The translations under genes were made by a program, and so were the position numbers. The notes beneath the pieces were generated by a model. It had not been told where the DNA came from and searched no databases. It was given only the letters and a program-made list of their open reading frames with translations. DNA of 64,000 nucleotides from Micromonospora sediminimaris (lineage in GTDB: Bacteria; Actinomycetota; Actinomycetes; Mycobacteriales; Micromonosporaceae). Shown one piece after another: positions 32,607-40,481 of this stretch (positions are counted from its first letter, which is position 1; every line of letters begins with the position of its first letter). The stretch lies in NCBI GenBank assembly GCA_900112325.1, contig FOLJ01000014.1:155778-219777 (forward strand). The letters run 5' to 3'.

Positions 32607-34867
32607 GGCTGCTGCGGGCGGTGGCGGTGCCGGCGACGCTTGTCGTGCTGGTCACGCTGGCCGGGGTGGTGCTCGGCCGGGTGTACGCGGGATCGCTGCT
32701 GACGATGCTTGTGGCTGGCGCGGCGGTCGGGTCGGTGCTTGTCAGCGTGGTGACCCGGCGGCTGCCGTCCTGGCAGGTGGCGCCGGTGTCGGTGCTGGCC
32801 ATGCTCGGGTGGACGGCGGTCTGCCTGCGGGTGGCGGCCGCTGGCGCGCAGGTGCCGGGCGGGTTCGCCGAGGTGGCTGGCGACGCCGCCCGCAACGCCA
32901 TTCCCCGGCTGCTGACCGCGATGATCCCGGTGGAGGCGACGCCGGACACGATCCTGCTGCCGGTGGTCGCCGCCTGGCTGGCCGGGTTGGCCGGGGCGGA
33001 GGTGGCCCTGCGGGCCGGGCGGGTGCTGCTGGGCTACCTGCCGCCGGTGCTGCTGCACGCTGGCGCGGTGTACGTGGTCGGACCGAACGCGGAGCCGGCG
33101 ATCGGCGCGACCGTGGCGTTTGTGGTGACGGCCGCGCTCGGGTTGGCGGTGTCGTCCCGACCCGCGGACGGTGACCCCGCCGACGGGCTCGCCCCGGCGG
33201 TGCGGTCCGGGGTGCGGGCCCGGCTGGCGGTGGCCTCGGCCGCCGGTACGACGGTGGTGGTGGCGCTGGCGGCGCTGCTCGGCCCGGCGGTGGCCGCCCT
33301 GGTGGACACCCGGCCGGTGGATCCGCGGCGTTATGTGCAGCCGCCGCAGGTGGAGACGCTTGACGAGAACCCGCTGATCCGGATCTCCGGTTGGGCGTTG
33401 AATCCGGAACAGGAACTGTTCCAGGTGACGACCGACTCCCCCGGCGAGCCCGGGCCGACAGGGGGCGCGGCGACGGGCAGTGCCGCGGTGCGGATCCGGC
33501 TGGCCGTGCTCAGCGACTACGACGGGGTCACCTGGCGGGTGGGCGCGACCTACCGTAACGCCGGCCGGATCCTGCCCGCCGTCGAACCGGCGCCGTACGC
33601 CACCGTCGAAACCGTCCGCCAGGAGATCACCGTCGGTGACCTCAGTGGACGGCTGCTGCCCGCGGTACCCACCCCACGTGAGGTGAGCGGCGCCCGGGTC
33701 GCCTACGACCCGGGCACCGGCACGCTGATCCGTCCCGACGGACTCGCCCCCGGCCTGCGCTACACGGTGACGTCGGCCCGGGAGCGCCCCGACGCCAACC
33801 TGCTGGCCACCGCGAACACCCCGGCCGGGGACGCGGTGGCCCGGGTGCTGCACGTGCCCGACGGGGCACCGGAGCAGCTGCGGCGGCTGGCCACCCAACT
33901 GGCCGAGGAGAACGGCGCGCCGTACGCGCGGGCGGCGGCGATCGAGCAGTGGCTGGCCGAGCACTACCGGCTGGTCGCCGACGCGCCGAGTGGCCACGCC
34001 TACCCGAACCTGGCGTTCTTCCTGTTCGGGCCGCGCAATGGCGGTGGACAGCGCGGCACGTCCGAACAGTTCGCGGCGTCGTTCGCGGTGCTGGGCCGGC
34101 TCGCCGGGCTACCGACCCGGGTGGTGGTCGGGTTCGCCGCTCCCGGGTCGGGTCCGGTGCGGGCCGCCGACGCGTACGCCTGGCCGGAGGTGCTCTTCGA
34201 CGGCCTCGGCTGGGTGGCGTTCGATCCGCTGCCCCGACCGGACGAGGAGCCCCGACCGGTGGAGGAGGACTTCCGCCCCCAGCCGGAGGATCCGCCCCCG
34301 TCGGAGCAGCCGGAGCCCACCCTGGAGCCGACCGCCTCGCCACCGGCGCAGGCCGCTCCCGCCGGCCCGGCGGACAGCGGGGGCGTACCGACGCCGGTGC
34401 TTGTCGGCGGCACCGGCGGCGGTCTGCTGCTCGTCGTCGTGGCGCTGCTGGCCACCCTCGCCGGTCTGCGCCGGGCACAGACCCGGGCCCGACTGCACCG
34501 GGGCGACCCCGGCCACCGCATCGCCGGCGCCTGGCGGGAGCTGACCGACACGCTGCGGTTGGCCGGCCGGCCGGTCGCCGCCGACCTGTCCGCCACCGAG
34601 GTCGCCGCCGTGGCCAGACAGACCCTGACCGAGGCCATCCGTCGCGTCGAGGACCGTCAGGTGTCGACGGCGGCACAGCTCGCCGTCGACGACCTCGCCA
34701 CGCTGATCAACCAGGTCGGTTTCGCACCCGGCACGGCCACCGCCGAACAGGCCGAGGCCGCCGCCGAGGCCGCCACCACCTACAGCGGGACGCTGCGCGC
34801 CGCCCGTCCCCACTGGCGTCGCCTGCTCTGGTCGGTGCACCCGGGCCCCCTACGCTGGCCCCGCTAA
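32603..34867 (+). CDS. Membrane-bound transglutaminase-like protein (TgpA/DUF3488 type)
   Basis: This 754-residue protein has about six N-terminal membrane helices (residues 1-230). An extracytoplasmic region follows with a transglutaminase core: GQRGTSEQFAASFAVLGRLA (the expected Cys of the triad is replaced by Ser/Thr-type residues in EQFAASFAVL), then ADAYAWPEVLFDGLGWVAFDP carrying a Trp-Pro-Glu in place of His-Asp spacing. There is a further TM helix near 615-640 and a DUF4129-like tail. The family normally has Cys-His-Asp, so this copy may be catalytically altered. GTG 32603 overlaps the DUF58 stop. It completes the MoxR-DUF58-transglutaminase trio. Confidence 0.85.
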   Translation: MRLLRAVAVPATLVVLVTLAGVVLGRVYAGSLLTMLVAGAAVGSVLVSVVTRRLPSWQVAPVSVLAMLGWTAVCLRVAAAGAQVPGGFAEVAGDAARNAIPRLLTAMIPVEATPDTILLPVVAAWLAGLAGAEVALRAGRVLLGYLPPVLLHAGAVYVVGPNAEPAIGATVAFVVTAALGLAVSSRPADGDPADGLAPAVRSGVRARLAVASAAGTTVVVALAALLGPAVAALVDTRPVDPRRYVQPPQVETLDENPLIRISGWALNPEQELFQVTTDSPGEPGPTGGAATGSAAVRIRLAVLSDYDGVTWRVGATYRNAGRILPAVEPAPYATVETVRQEITVGDLSGRLLPAVPTPREVSGARVAYDPGTGTLIRPDGLAPGLRYTVTSARERPDANLLATANTPAGDAVARVLHVPDGAPEQLRRLATQLAEENGAPYARAAAIEQWLAEHYRLVADAPSGHAYPNLAFFLFGPRNGGGQRGTSEQFAASFAVLGRLAGLPTRVVVGFAAPGSGPVRAADAYAWPEVLFDGLGWVAFDPLPRPDEEPRPVEEDFRPQPEDPPPSEQPEPTLEPTASPPAQAAPAGPADSGGVPTPVLVGGTGGGLLLVVVALLATLAGLRRAQTRARLHRGDPGHRIAGAWRELTDTLRLAGRPVAADLSATEVAAVARQTLTEAIRRVEDRQVSTAAQLAVDDLATLINQVGFAPGTATAEQAEAAAEAATTYSGTLRAARPHWRRLLWSVHPGPLRWPR

Positions 34868-34869
34868 CT

Positions 34870-34897
34870 CCCACCCTCCTACCGTGATGCGGGTGGG
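34870..34897. terminator. Hairpin between convergent genes
   Basis: CCCACCC and GGGTGGG form a 7-bp stem with a 14-nt loop just after the transglutaminase stop and just beyond the stop of the minus-strand SDR gene. It could work in both directions. Confidence 0.5.
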
Positions 34898-34914
34898 GGC
34901 GGAGCGGTCGGCGA

Positions 34915-35712
34915 TCAGGTGGCGGCACGCAACCGGCGGACGAGTTTGCGGAGGCCGGACTGCCAGCCGTCGGGGTCCTCGGCGCGGCGGCGAGCATATT
35001 CGGCCACCTCCGGGTGCGGCAGGATCAGGAACCGTTCCTCCGCCATCCCCGCCACCGCCGCCGCAGCCACCTCGTCCGGGCTGAGCACCGCGCCGGAGGC
35101 CGCGATGACCTGGGCACCGAGGTGCCCGGCGGCCAACCCGTCGGCCAGCATCGGCGTGTCGACCCCCTGCGGGCACAGCGCGCTGACCCGGATCCCCTGG
35201 TCCCGGTAGGTCACCGACAGCCACTCGGCGAACCCCACGGCGGCGTGCTTGGTGGTGGTGTACGCGGCGTCGCCGACGGCGGTCAGCACTCCCGCCGCCG
35301 AGCAGGTGTGCAGCAGGTAGCCGCTGCCCCTGGCGAGCATCGCCGGCAGCACCGCCCGGGCGGCGTACACGTGGGCGAGCACATTGACCCGCCAGGACCG
35401 GTCCCAGCCGGCGTCGTCGACCTCCACTCCCCCGCCGCTGCTCACTCCGGCGTTGGCGCAGAACACGTCGATGCGGCCGTAGCGGCGTTCGGTGTCGGCG
35501 ACCAGTGCCCGTACCTGTTCCTCGTCGGTGACGTCGACGGCGACGCCCCGGGCCAGCGGGCCCACGGCGGCGGCGACCGCCTCGGTGGCGGCACCGTCCA
35601 GGTCGGCCAGGACCAGCGCGGCGGCTCCCTCGGCGGCAAACCGTCGGGCCAGCGCCGCACCGATTCCCCCGGCCCCGCCGGTGATCACCGCTACCCGGTC
35701 GGTGAGGTTCAC
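34915..35712 (-). CDS. Short-chain dehydrogenase/reductase (SDR)
   Basis: This 265-residue classical SDR has the nucleotide-binding motif VITGGAGGIGAAL (about 9-21), Asp in LADLDG, CANAGVSSG (the NNAG equivalent), Ser in HTCSAAG and the active-site YTTTK (about 152-156). GTG 35712 is chosen because it overlaps the preceding gene's stop (GTGA) and sits at the normal SDR N-terminus. The open frame continues upstream only as antisense-like noise. It forms a two-gene operon with the F420-type oxidoreductase. The substrate is unknown. Confidence 0.9.
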   Translation of the reverse strand: MNLTDRVAVITGGAGGIGAALARRFAAEGAAALVLADLDGAATEAVAAAVGPLARGVAVDVTDEEQVRALVADTERRYGRIDVFCANAGVSSGGGVEVDDAGWDRSWRVNVLAHVYAARAVLPAMLARGSGYLLHTCSAAGVLTAVGDAAYTTTKHAAVGFAEWLSVTYRDQGIRVSALCPQGVDTPMLADGLAAGHLGAQVIAASGAVLSPDEVAAAAVAGMAEERFLILPHPEVAEYARRRAEDPDGWQSGLRKLVRRLRAAT

Positions 35713-36707
35713 GCCGACTCCTTCGCGTCGCGCCCGAGCCGGGCGACAAGGGTGGCCAGCGCCGCCGGGTCGGTGGCGGTGACCTCGGGGGTGGGCAGCA
35801 AGGCCAGCACCGGTACGTCCACCCCGGCGTCGACGTACCGACTCACCTGTGCCCGGCACTGCTCGGGCGAGCCGTGCAGGATCAACGCGTCGACCACCTC
35901 GTCCGGGATCGCGGCCAGGGCACCGCGCCGGTCGCCGGCCGCCCACGCCGCCCACATGTCCGCCAGCGCCTCCTGCCGACCGAGCCAGCGGTGGAACTCC
36001 GCGTACGCGGGCACGGTCAGATAGCTGGTGATCATCCGCCGGCCGAGGGTGCGGGCGTACCCGGCGTCCTCGGTGGGACAGACGAAGATCCGGGCGACCA
36101 CCTCGAACTGTGGACGCCGCTGCCCCAGCTCGGTCACCGCTCGGGGCACGTCGGTGGCGGCGAGCCAGTTGAGGATGACTCCGTCGGCCTCGGCGGCGGC
36201 CAGCCGCAGCATGCCCGGACGCAGCGCGGCCAGCAGCAGCGGCGGCGGGACCGCCGGTGGCCGTTCCAGGGCGAACCGGCGGACGGCGAAGGTGTCGAAG
36301 GCGCCGTCGACGGTCTCCCCGCGCAGCGCCGCCCGCAGGAAACGCAGCACGTCGCGGGTGCGCCGGAACGGTTCGGTGAACTCCACGGCGTTCCAGTCGG
36401 AGACCACCACCGGCGACGACGCGCCGATGCCGAGGGCGAACCGGCCGGGGGCGACGTCGGCCAGCGCGGCGGCGCTCATCGCCAGCAGGCCGGGTCCACG
36501 GGTGAACGCCGGTGTGATCGCGGTGCCGAGCCGCAGTCCGGGCTGCCAGGCGGCGGCCAGCGCCAGCGGGGTGAACGCATCGGCCCCGTTGACCTCGGAG
36601 GACCACACGTCGGTGTAGCCGGCGTCGGCGAGGGCCGCGTACACCGCGGCGTGGTCAGCGAGCGGGATCCCGCCCAGTGGCACCGTCATTGCCCATCGCG
36701 TCGTCAT
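35709..36707 (-). CDS. LLM-class F420-dependent oxidoreductase
   Basis: This 332-residue protein has the luciferase-like monooxygenase fold. Visible landmarks are AALADAGYTDVWSSEVNGADAF at the N-terminus, LRLGTAITPAFTRGPGLLA, RFALGIGASSPVVVSDWN and FRRTRDVLRFLRAAL. These are typical of F420-dependent members abundant in actinomycetes. The protein would use reduced F420 to reduce or oxidise a small molecule. ATG 36707 is the start. It is translationally coupled to the SDR gene downstream, and both may act on one substrate. Confidence 0.9.
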   Translation of the reverse strand: MTTRWAMTVPLGGIPLADHAAVYAALADAGYTDVWSSEVNGADAFTPLALAAAWQPGLRLGTAITPAFTRGPGLLAMSAAALADVAPGRFALGIGASSPVVVSDWNAVEFTEPFRRTRDVLRFLRAALRGETVDGAFDTFAVRRFALERPPAVPPPLLLAALRPGMLRLAAAEADGVILNWLAATDVPRAVTELGQRRPQFEVVARIFVCPTEDAGYARTLGRRMITSYLTVPAYAEFHRWLGRQEALADMWAAWAAGDRRGALAAIPDEVVDALILHGSPEQCRAQVSRYVDAGVDVPVLALLPTPEVTATDPAALATLVARLGRDAKESA

Positions 36708-36790
36708 CGGTCGATGGTGCCCGCCCCTGCCTCGTCGGGCAAGGTCATGGCGGCAGTCGCAGGGCCGTCACCAGCGTTAACCTTCCCAGC

Positions 36791-37654
36791 GTGACCTTCT
36801 CGCTCGTCGCCCGCTCCGACGACGGCCGGCTGCACGGCATCGTCGTGGCGAGCCGTTTCCTGGCCGCCGGCGCGCTCGTGCCGGGTGCCGCAGCCGATGT
36901 GGGGGCGATCGCCACCCAGGCGCACGTGAACCTGGCCTACCGGCCGCAGGGGCTGGCGCTGCTGCGGACCGGTGTGTCCGCCGCCGGCGTGGTCGCCGGC
37001 CTGGTCGCCGCCGATCCGGAACGCGATCACCGCCAGCTCGGGGTGGTCGCCGCCACCGGGCCGGGTGCCACCTGGACCGGCGCCCATTGCCGGGGCTGGG
37101 CCGGTGGGCAGGCCGGCGACGGCTGGGCGGCGCAGGGGAACATCCTCACCGGCCCGCAGGTCGTCGACGCGCTCCGCGACGCCTGGCTGGCCGGTGTCGA
37201 CCTGCCGTTCGCGCAGCGGCTGCTCACGGCGCTGCGGGCCGGTGAGGCCGCTGGCGGCGACCGGCGCGGCCGGCAGAGCGCGGGGCTGCTCGTGGTGCGC
37301 CGTGGTGGCGGGTACGGCGGCACCGGCGACGTCATGATCGACCTGCGGGTCGACGACCATCCAGACCCGGTCACGGAACTCGACCGGCTGCTCGCGGTGC
37401 ACACCCTGCTGTTCAGCCGGCCCGATCCGGCCACCCTGCTGGACCTGACCGGCGCGCTGGCCGCCGAGGTCGCCGGTCTGCTGACCGGGCTCGGGTACCC
37501 GGCCGATCCCGCGGAGCCCGAGGACGCGTTGGTCGCCTGGGCCGGGCTGGAGAACCTGGAGGAGCGGTTGGCACCCGGTCGGATCGACCCGGTGGTCCTG
37601 GCCCACCTGCGCGCCGCCGTTCCGCACGTGCCGGCGCCCCGCACCGCCGCCTGA
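36791..37654 (+). CDS. DUF1028 protein
   Basis: This 287-residue protein starts TFSLVARSDDGRLHGIVVAS, with DVGAIATQAHVNLAYRPQGLALL and VVAATGPGATWTGAHC, the hallmarks of DUF1028 proteins, which have an Ntn-hydrolase-like fold. GTG 36791 begins exactly at the family N-terminus. It is divergent from the oxidoreductase gene, with an 83-nt gap. A hydrolase role is suggested by the fold, and the substrate is not known. Confidence 0.88.
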   Translation: MTFSLVARSDDGRLHGIVVASRFLAAGALVPGAAADVGAIATQAHVNLAYRPQGLALLRTGVSAAGVVAGLVAADPERDHRQLGVVAATGPGATWTGAHCRGWAGGQAGDGWAAQGNILTGPQVVDALRDAWLAGVDLPFAQRLLTALRAGEAAGGDRRGRQSAGLLVVRRGGGYGGTGDVMIDLRVDDHPDPVTELDRLLAVHTLLFSRPDPATLLDLTGALAAEVAGLLTGLGYPADPAEPEDALVAWAGLENLEERLAPGRIDPVVLAHLRAAVPHVPAPRTAA

Positions 37655-37693
37655 TCCGCCGGCTGCCGCGCGCAGCGGCGACGCGTGTCTGCT

Positions 37694-37716
37694 CCGGGCC
37701 CCCGGCGACGGCCCGG
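37694..37716. terminator. Bidirectional hairpin
   Basis: CCGGGCC and GGCCCGG pair with a 9-nt loop between the stops of two convergent genes (37654 and 37751). Confidence 0.5.
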
Positions 37717-37750
37717 GCGGGCGAATGCGGATACGCGGGCCGGTCGCCGG

Positions 37751-38503
37751 TCAGCCGCCGAAGGCGAGCAGTCGGATGCCGGCGGTGTCGAGGGCGTGTT
37801 GTTCGGCCGGACTGCGCGGGCTGCGTCCGGTGGCCTTGCGGATCAGGGTCAGCCGGTCCCAGCCGAGGCCCACCGGCAGCGCCTGCCCGCCGATGAGCAG
37901 TTCGGCGATCACCTGGGCGGCGGTCGGGGTGAGCCACGGTGGTCGGTTCAGCGCCTCGGCCAGGTCGAGGCCGTGCACACCGACCTCCACCACCCGGGTA
38001 CGCAGGAACTCCGTCACCGTCATCGCGTCGCCGTGCCGGGTGCGTACCACCCGGTCGGCGGGGTGGGCGTCGACCGCGGTGAGGGTGGCCCGCCAGGTCC
38101 GGTCGAAGTCCGCGTCGAGCAGCGCGCCGGTCCGCTCCGCCAGCCGTTCGACGCTGCCCGGGACAGCCTCAACCCGGGCGGCCCCGATCCGGGCGGCCTC
38201 GACCCGGGCGGCCTCGGTCCGGGCGGCTTCGATCCGGGCGGCTTCGATCCGGGCGGCGTCGACTTTCGGGACGAATTTCGCGGCGCCGAAGTATCCGGCG
38301 GCGTCGACCTGGGCAGGACCGGGTGCCGTGGCGGCCAGCATGTCGGCCAGCCGGCCGGCTCCGGTGCGTACGTGGGCCAGCAGGTCGGCCACCGTCCACG
38401 GGACGCAGCGGGTCGGGCGGTCGAGGTCCGAGCGGTCGAGGGTACGCAGCACCGAGCCGAGCCGCTCGCACTCGTCGCGGAAGGCCGACCGTACGACGCT
38501 CAT
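37751..38503 (-). CDS. DinB-like, mycothiol-dependent maleylpyruvate isomerase family protein
   Basis: This 250-residue protein has the four-helix DinB-like fold. The N-terminal helix DECERLGSVLRTLDRSDLDRPTRC leads into VPWTVADLLAHVRTGAGRLADML, where the His begins the metal site. The later VVEVGVHGLDLAEAL supplies the other metal His. Family members in actinomycetes are mycothiol-dependent isomerases or transferases. Residues about 80-110 are an unusual insertion of six AARxE pentapeptides encoded by a minisatellite, likely an extended helix. The stop lies 98 nt from the convergent DUF1028 gene. Confidence 0.85.
   Translation of the reverse strand: MSVVRSAFRDECERLGSVLRTLDRSDLDRPTRCVPWTVADLLAHVRTGAGRLADMLAATAPGPAQVDAAGYFGAAKFVPKVDAARIEAARIEAARTEAARVEAARIGAARVEAVPGSVERLAERTGALLDADFDRTWRATLTAVDAHPADRVVRTRHGDAMTVTEFLRTRVVEVGVHGLDLAEALNRPPWLTPTAAQVIAELLIGGQALPVGLGWDRLTLIRKATGRSPRSPAEQHALDTAGIRLLAFGG
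38174..38263 (-). repeat. 15-bp in-frame minisatellite
   Basis: Six tandem 15-bp copies (plus-strand unit gggcggcctcgatcc with 1-2 base changes) encode A-A-R-(I/T/V)-(E/G) repeats inside the DinB-like gene. No other copies are seen nearby. Confidence 0.9.
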
Positions 38504-38507
38504 CCGG

Positions 38508-39395
38508 TCAGCCCTTGTAGCGGGGCACGAGACGATGCACGGCGGTGAGCACCAGCGCCATCACCACCGCCATGGCGCCGGCGACGCCGGCGGCGCTGCC
38601 CGCGTAACCGACGAACAGCGGACGGCGGGGCAGCTCCGCCGCCGGGGTGGACCGCAGGCCCACCAGCCACCACAGGGCCAACCCGCAGCCGGCGATCGCG
38701 AGCAGCCCGCCCACGCCCAGCAGCAGGGCGGTGAGCCGGTGCGCGTCACCGGGCGCGACCTCCGCCCGTTCCCGCTGGGTGATCAGCAGCAGCAGGCCGG
38801 CCAGCGCCGCCCAGACGCCGACCACCAGGAACGCGGCGACCGCGTCGCTGGGCCGGTGCCAGCCCGCCGACAGGGTCGCCACCCCGGCGGTCGCGGCGTA
38901 GCCGGCGCCGATCACGGCGCCGACGGCCCGCACCTTGGGCGGGAGCACGAGCACCAGGGCCACCGCCACCGATCCGGCGACCGTGGTGTGCCCGCTGGGC
39001 AGGCTGTTGCCGACGTACGCCCGTTCCAGGTCGATGCCGTAGTCGGGGCGGCTCAGCCCGTACTTGAGCAGTTGGGTGGTGACGTTGGCGCCCGCGATCA
39101 GCAGGGTCGCCGCGACGGCCAGGGCGACCCGACCTCGGATCAGCGCGATGAACCCGATCATCACGGTGACTGCCAGCAGCGACACCACGGACATGGCGTT
39201 GAGGATCCGGTCGACCGGTTCCTCGATGTGGTCGCGGCCGATCCGGTTGCCGGTGAGGGCCACCGTGTCGATCCACTGGCCGATCTCCGTGTGCAGGGCG
39301 AATCGCCAGACGGCGATGAAGGCCGCCGTCTGAATGAGGGCCAGCACGACCAGCCAGACCGCAGTACCACCCCTGGGCGTCACGCGCACCCGCAC
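38508..39395 (-). CDS. PAP2-family membrane phosphatase
   Basis: This 295-residue integral membrane protein has about six helices and the three phosphatidic acid phosphatase motifs: KYGLSRPDY (K-x-x-x-x-R-P type), NSLPSGHTT and SAGWHRPSDAVAA. It probably dephosphorylates a lipid phosphate at the outer face, such as phosphatidate or undecaprenyl pyrophosphate. The extra C-terminal helices are longer than the minimal PAP2 fold. The stop lies only 4 nt before the DinB-like start, so the two may be co-transcribed. Confidence 0.92.
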   Translation of the reverse strand: MRVRVTPRGGTAVWLVVLALIQTAAFIAVWRFALHTEIGQWIDTVALTGNRIGRDHIEEPVDRILNAMSVVSLLAVTVMIGFIALIRGRVALAVAATLLIAGANVTTQLLKYGLSRPDYGIDLERAYVGNSLPSGHTTVAGSVAVALVLVLPPKVRAVGAVIGAGYAATAGVATLSAGWHRPSDAVAAFLVVGVWAALAGLLLLITQRERAEVAPGDAHRLTALLLGVGGLLAIAGCGLALWWLVGLRSTPAAELPRRPLFVGYAGSAAGVAGAMAVVMALVLTAVHRLVPRYKG

Positions 39396-39477
39396 AACTT
39401 AGCGGCACGCCACCGGCGTCCGGCCGGTGGCCCGTCCGTGGCGTGGAGATAGGTTGGCCGCAGGCGAAGGAGGGCGC

Positions 39478-40203
39478 GTGACCGGTACGTCGGAGCGGGA
39501 CGTCGCCGTGGACGGGCGGCCCGAGTCGCTGGCCGATCTGCTCGGCGGGCGCCGCGGGGCCGTGGACGCCACCGTGCCGCCGGTCGCGTTCGCGGTGGGC
39601 TGGCTCGTGGCCGGACGGTCGGTCTGGGCCGGGGTGGTGGCGGCGCTGATCGCCGGCACGGTGGTGGCCGGCTGGCGGTTGCGCCGCGGTGACCGGCCCC
39701 GGTCGGTGCTGGTCGGGCTGCTCGCGGTCTGCGTGGCCGCGCTGGTGGCGGTGCGCACCGGGCGGGCGGAGGACTTCTTCCTCGTGCAGGTGCTGGCCAA
39801 CGCCGCCAGCGCGCTGGCGTGGGCGGTGAGCATCCTCGTGCGCTGGCCGCTGCTGGGGGTGGTCGTCGGCACCGCGCTGGGGCAGCGCGGGCGCTGGCGC
39901 CGTGACCCGGCGCTGCTGCGGGCGTACGGGCGGGCCAGTTGGGTGTGGACGGGGACCTACCTGCTGCGGGTGGCGGTGTTCGTGCCGCTGTATCTCGGCG
40001 GTCACGTGCTCGCCCTGACCGCGGCCCGGGTGGGACTGACCTGGCCGCTGGTCGCGGCGGCGCTGGCGGCCAGTTGGGCCGTGCTGCGCCGGTCGTTGCC
40101 GGCCGGTCACCCCGGTCTGCGGCACCCGGTGACGCCGCAGACTGAGCCGGCCGCGAAGGCACCGGAAGACGGCGAGTCGAACGCGCCGGGGCAGGAACAA
40201 TAA
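39478..40203 (+). CDS. DUF3159 membrane protein
   Basis: This 241-residue protein starts at GTG 39478 behind a strong GAAGGAGGG site. After ESLADLLGGRRGAVDATVPP it has five to six membrane helices (VAFAVGWLVAGRSV, VVAALIAGTVVAGW, VLVGLLAVCVAALVAV and so on) and a Pro-rich hydrophilic tail. This matches the actinobacterial DUF3159 family, whose function is unknown. It is divergent from the PAP2 gene. Confidence 0.88.
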   Translation: MTGTSERDVAVDGRPESLADLLGGRRGAVDATVPPVAFAVGWLVAGRSVWAGVVAALIAGTVVAGWRLRRGDRPRSVLVGLLAVCVAALVAVRTGRAEDFFLVQVLANAASALAWAVSILVRWPLLGVVVGTALGQRGRWRRDPALLRAYGRASWVWTGTYLLRVAVFVPLYLGGHVLALTAARVGLTWPLVAAALAASWAVLRRSLPAGHPGLRHPVTPQTEPAAKAPEDGESNAPGQEQ

Positions 40204-40204
40204 A

Positions 40205-40236
40205 GGAGAGGCCGCCACGGGGGGAGCGGCCTCTCC
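40205..40236 (+). terminator. Strong hairpin terminator
   Basis: GGAGAGGCCGC and GCGGCCTCTCC form a perfect 11-bp stem with a 10-nt loop, beginning 2 nt after the DUF3159 stop. There is no clear T-run, as is common in actinomycetes. Confidence 0.85.
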
Positions 40237-40444
40237 GGTGATGTACGTTACTCCGTCCCGGGCCGGGTTGTGATCCCGGGGCGGTCACTTTTTTTCGCTA
40301 TGTGCGCGCCGTGCTCGGCGGGTCGGGGTGGTGGGGTGGGCCGACCGCTCCGCTGCGTCGGCCAGAGGGCCGACCCACCCCGGCCTGACCGTGGGTGTCA
40401 GGCCGTCTACCGGACCTGCCTCTACCCCCGAGGCCCGGCCGGTG

Positions 40445-40474
40445 CCTCCGGGTGGGTCACCGCCCACCCGGAGG
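40445..40474 (-). terminator. Strong hairpin terminator of the GH48 gene
   Basis: CCTCCGGGTGGG and CCCACCCGGAGG form a perfect 12-bp stem with a 6-nt loop, starting 7 nt beyond the minus-strand stop. The remaining 200 nt up to the DUF3159 terminator hold GC-rich inverted fragments but no gene. Confidence 0.85.
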
Positions 40475-40481
40475 AGTTCGT

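Noticed and set aside
38174..38263. CRISPR-like repeat cluster
   Set aside because: The units are directly tandem, 15 bp, without spacers, and inside a coding frame.
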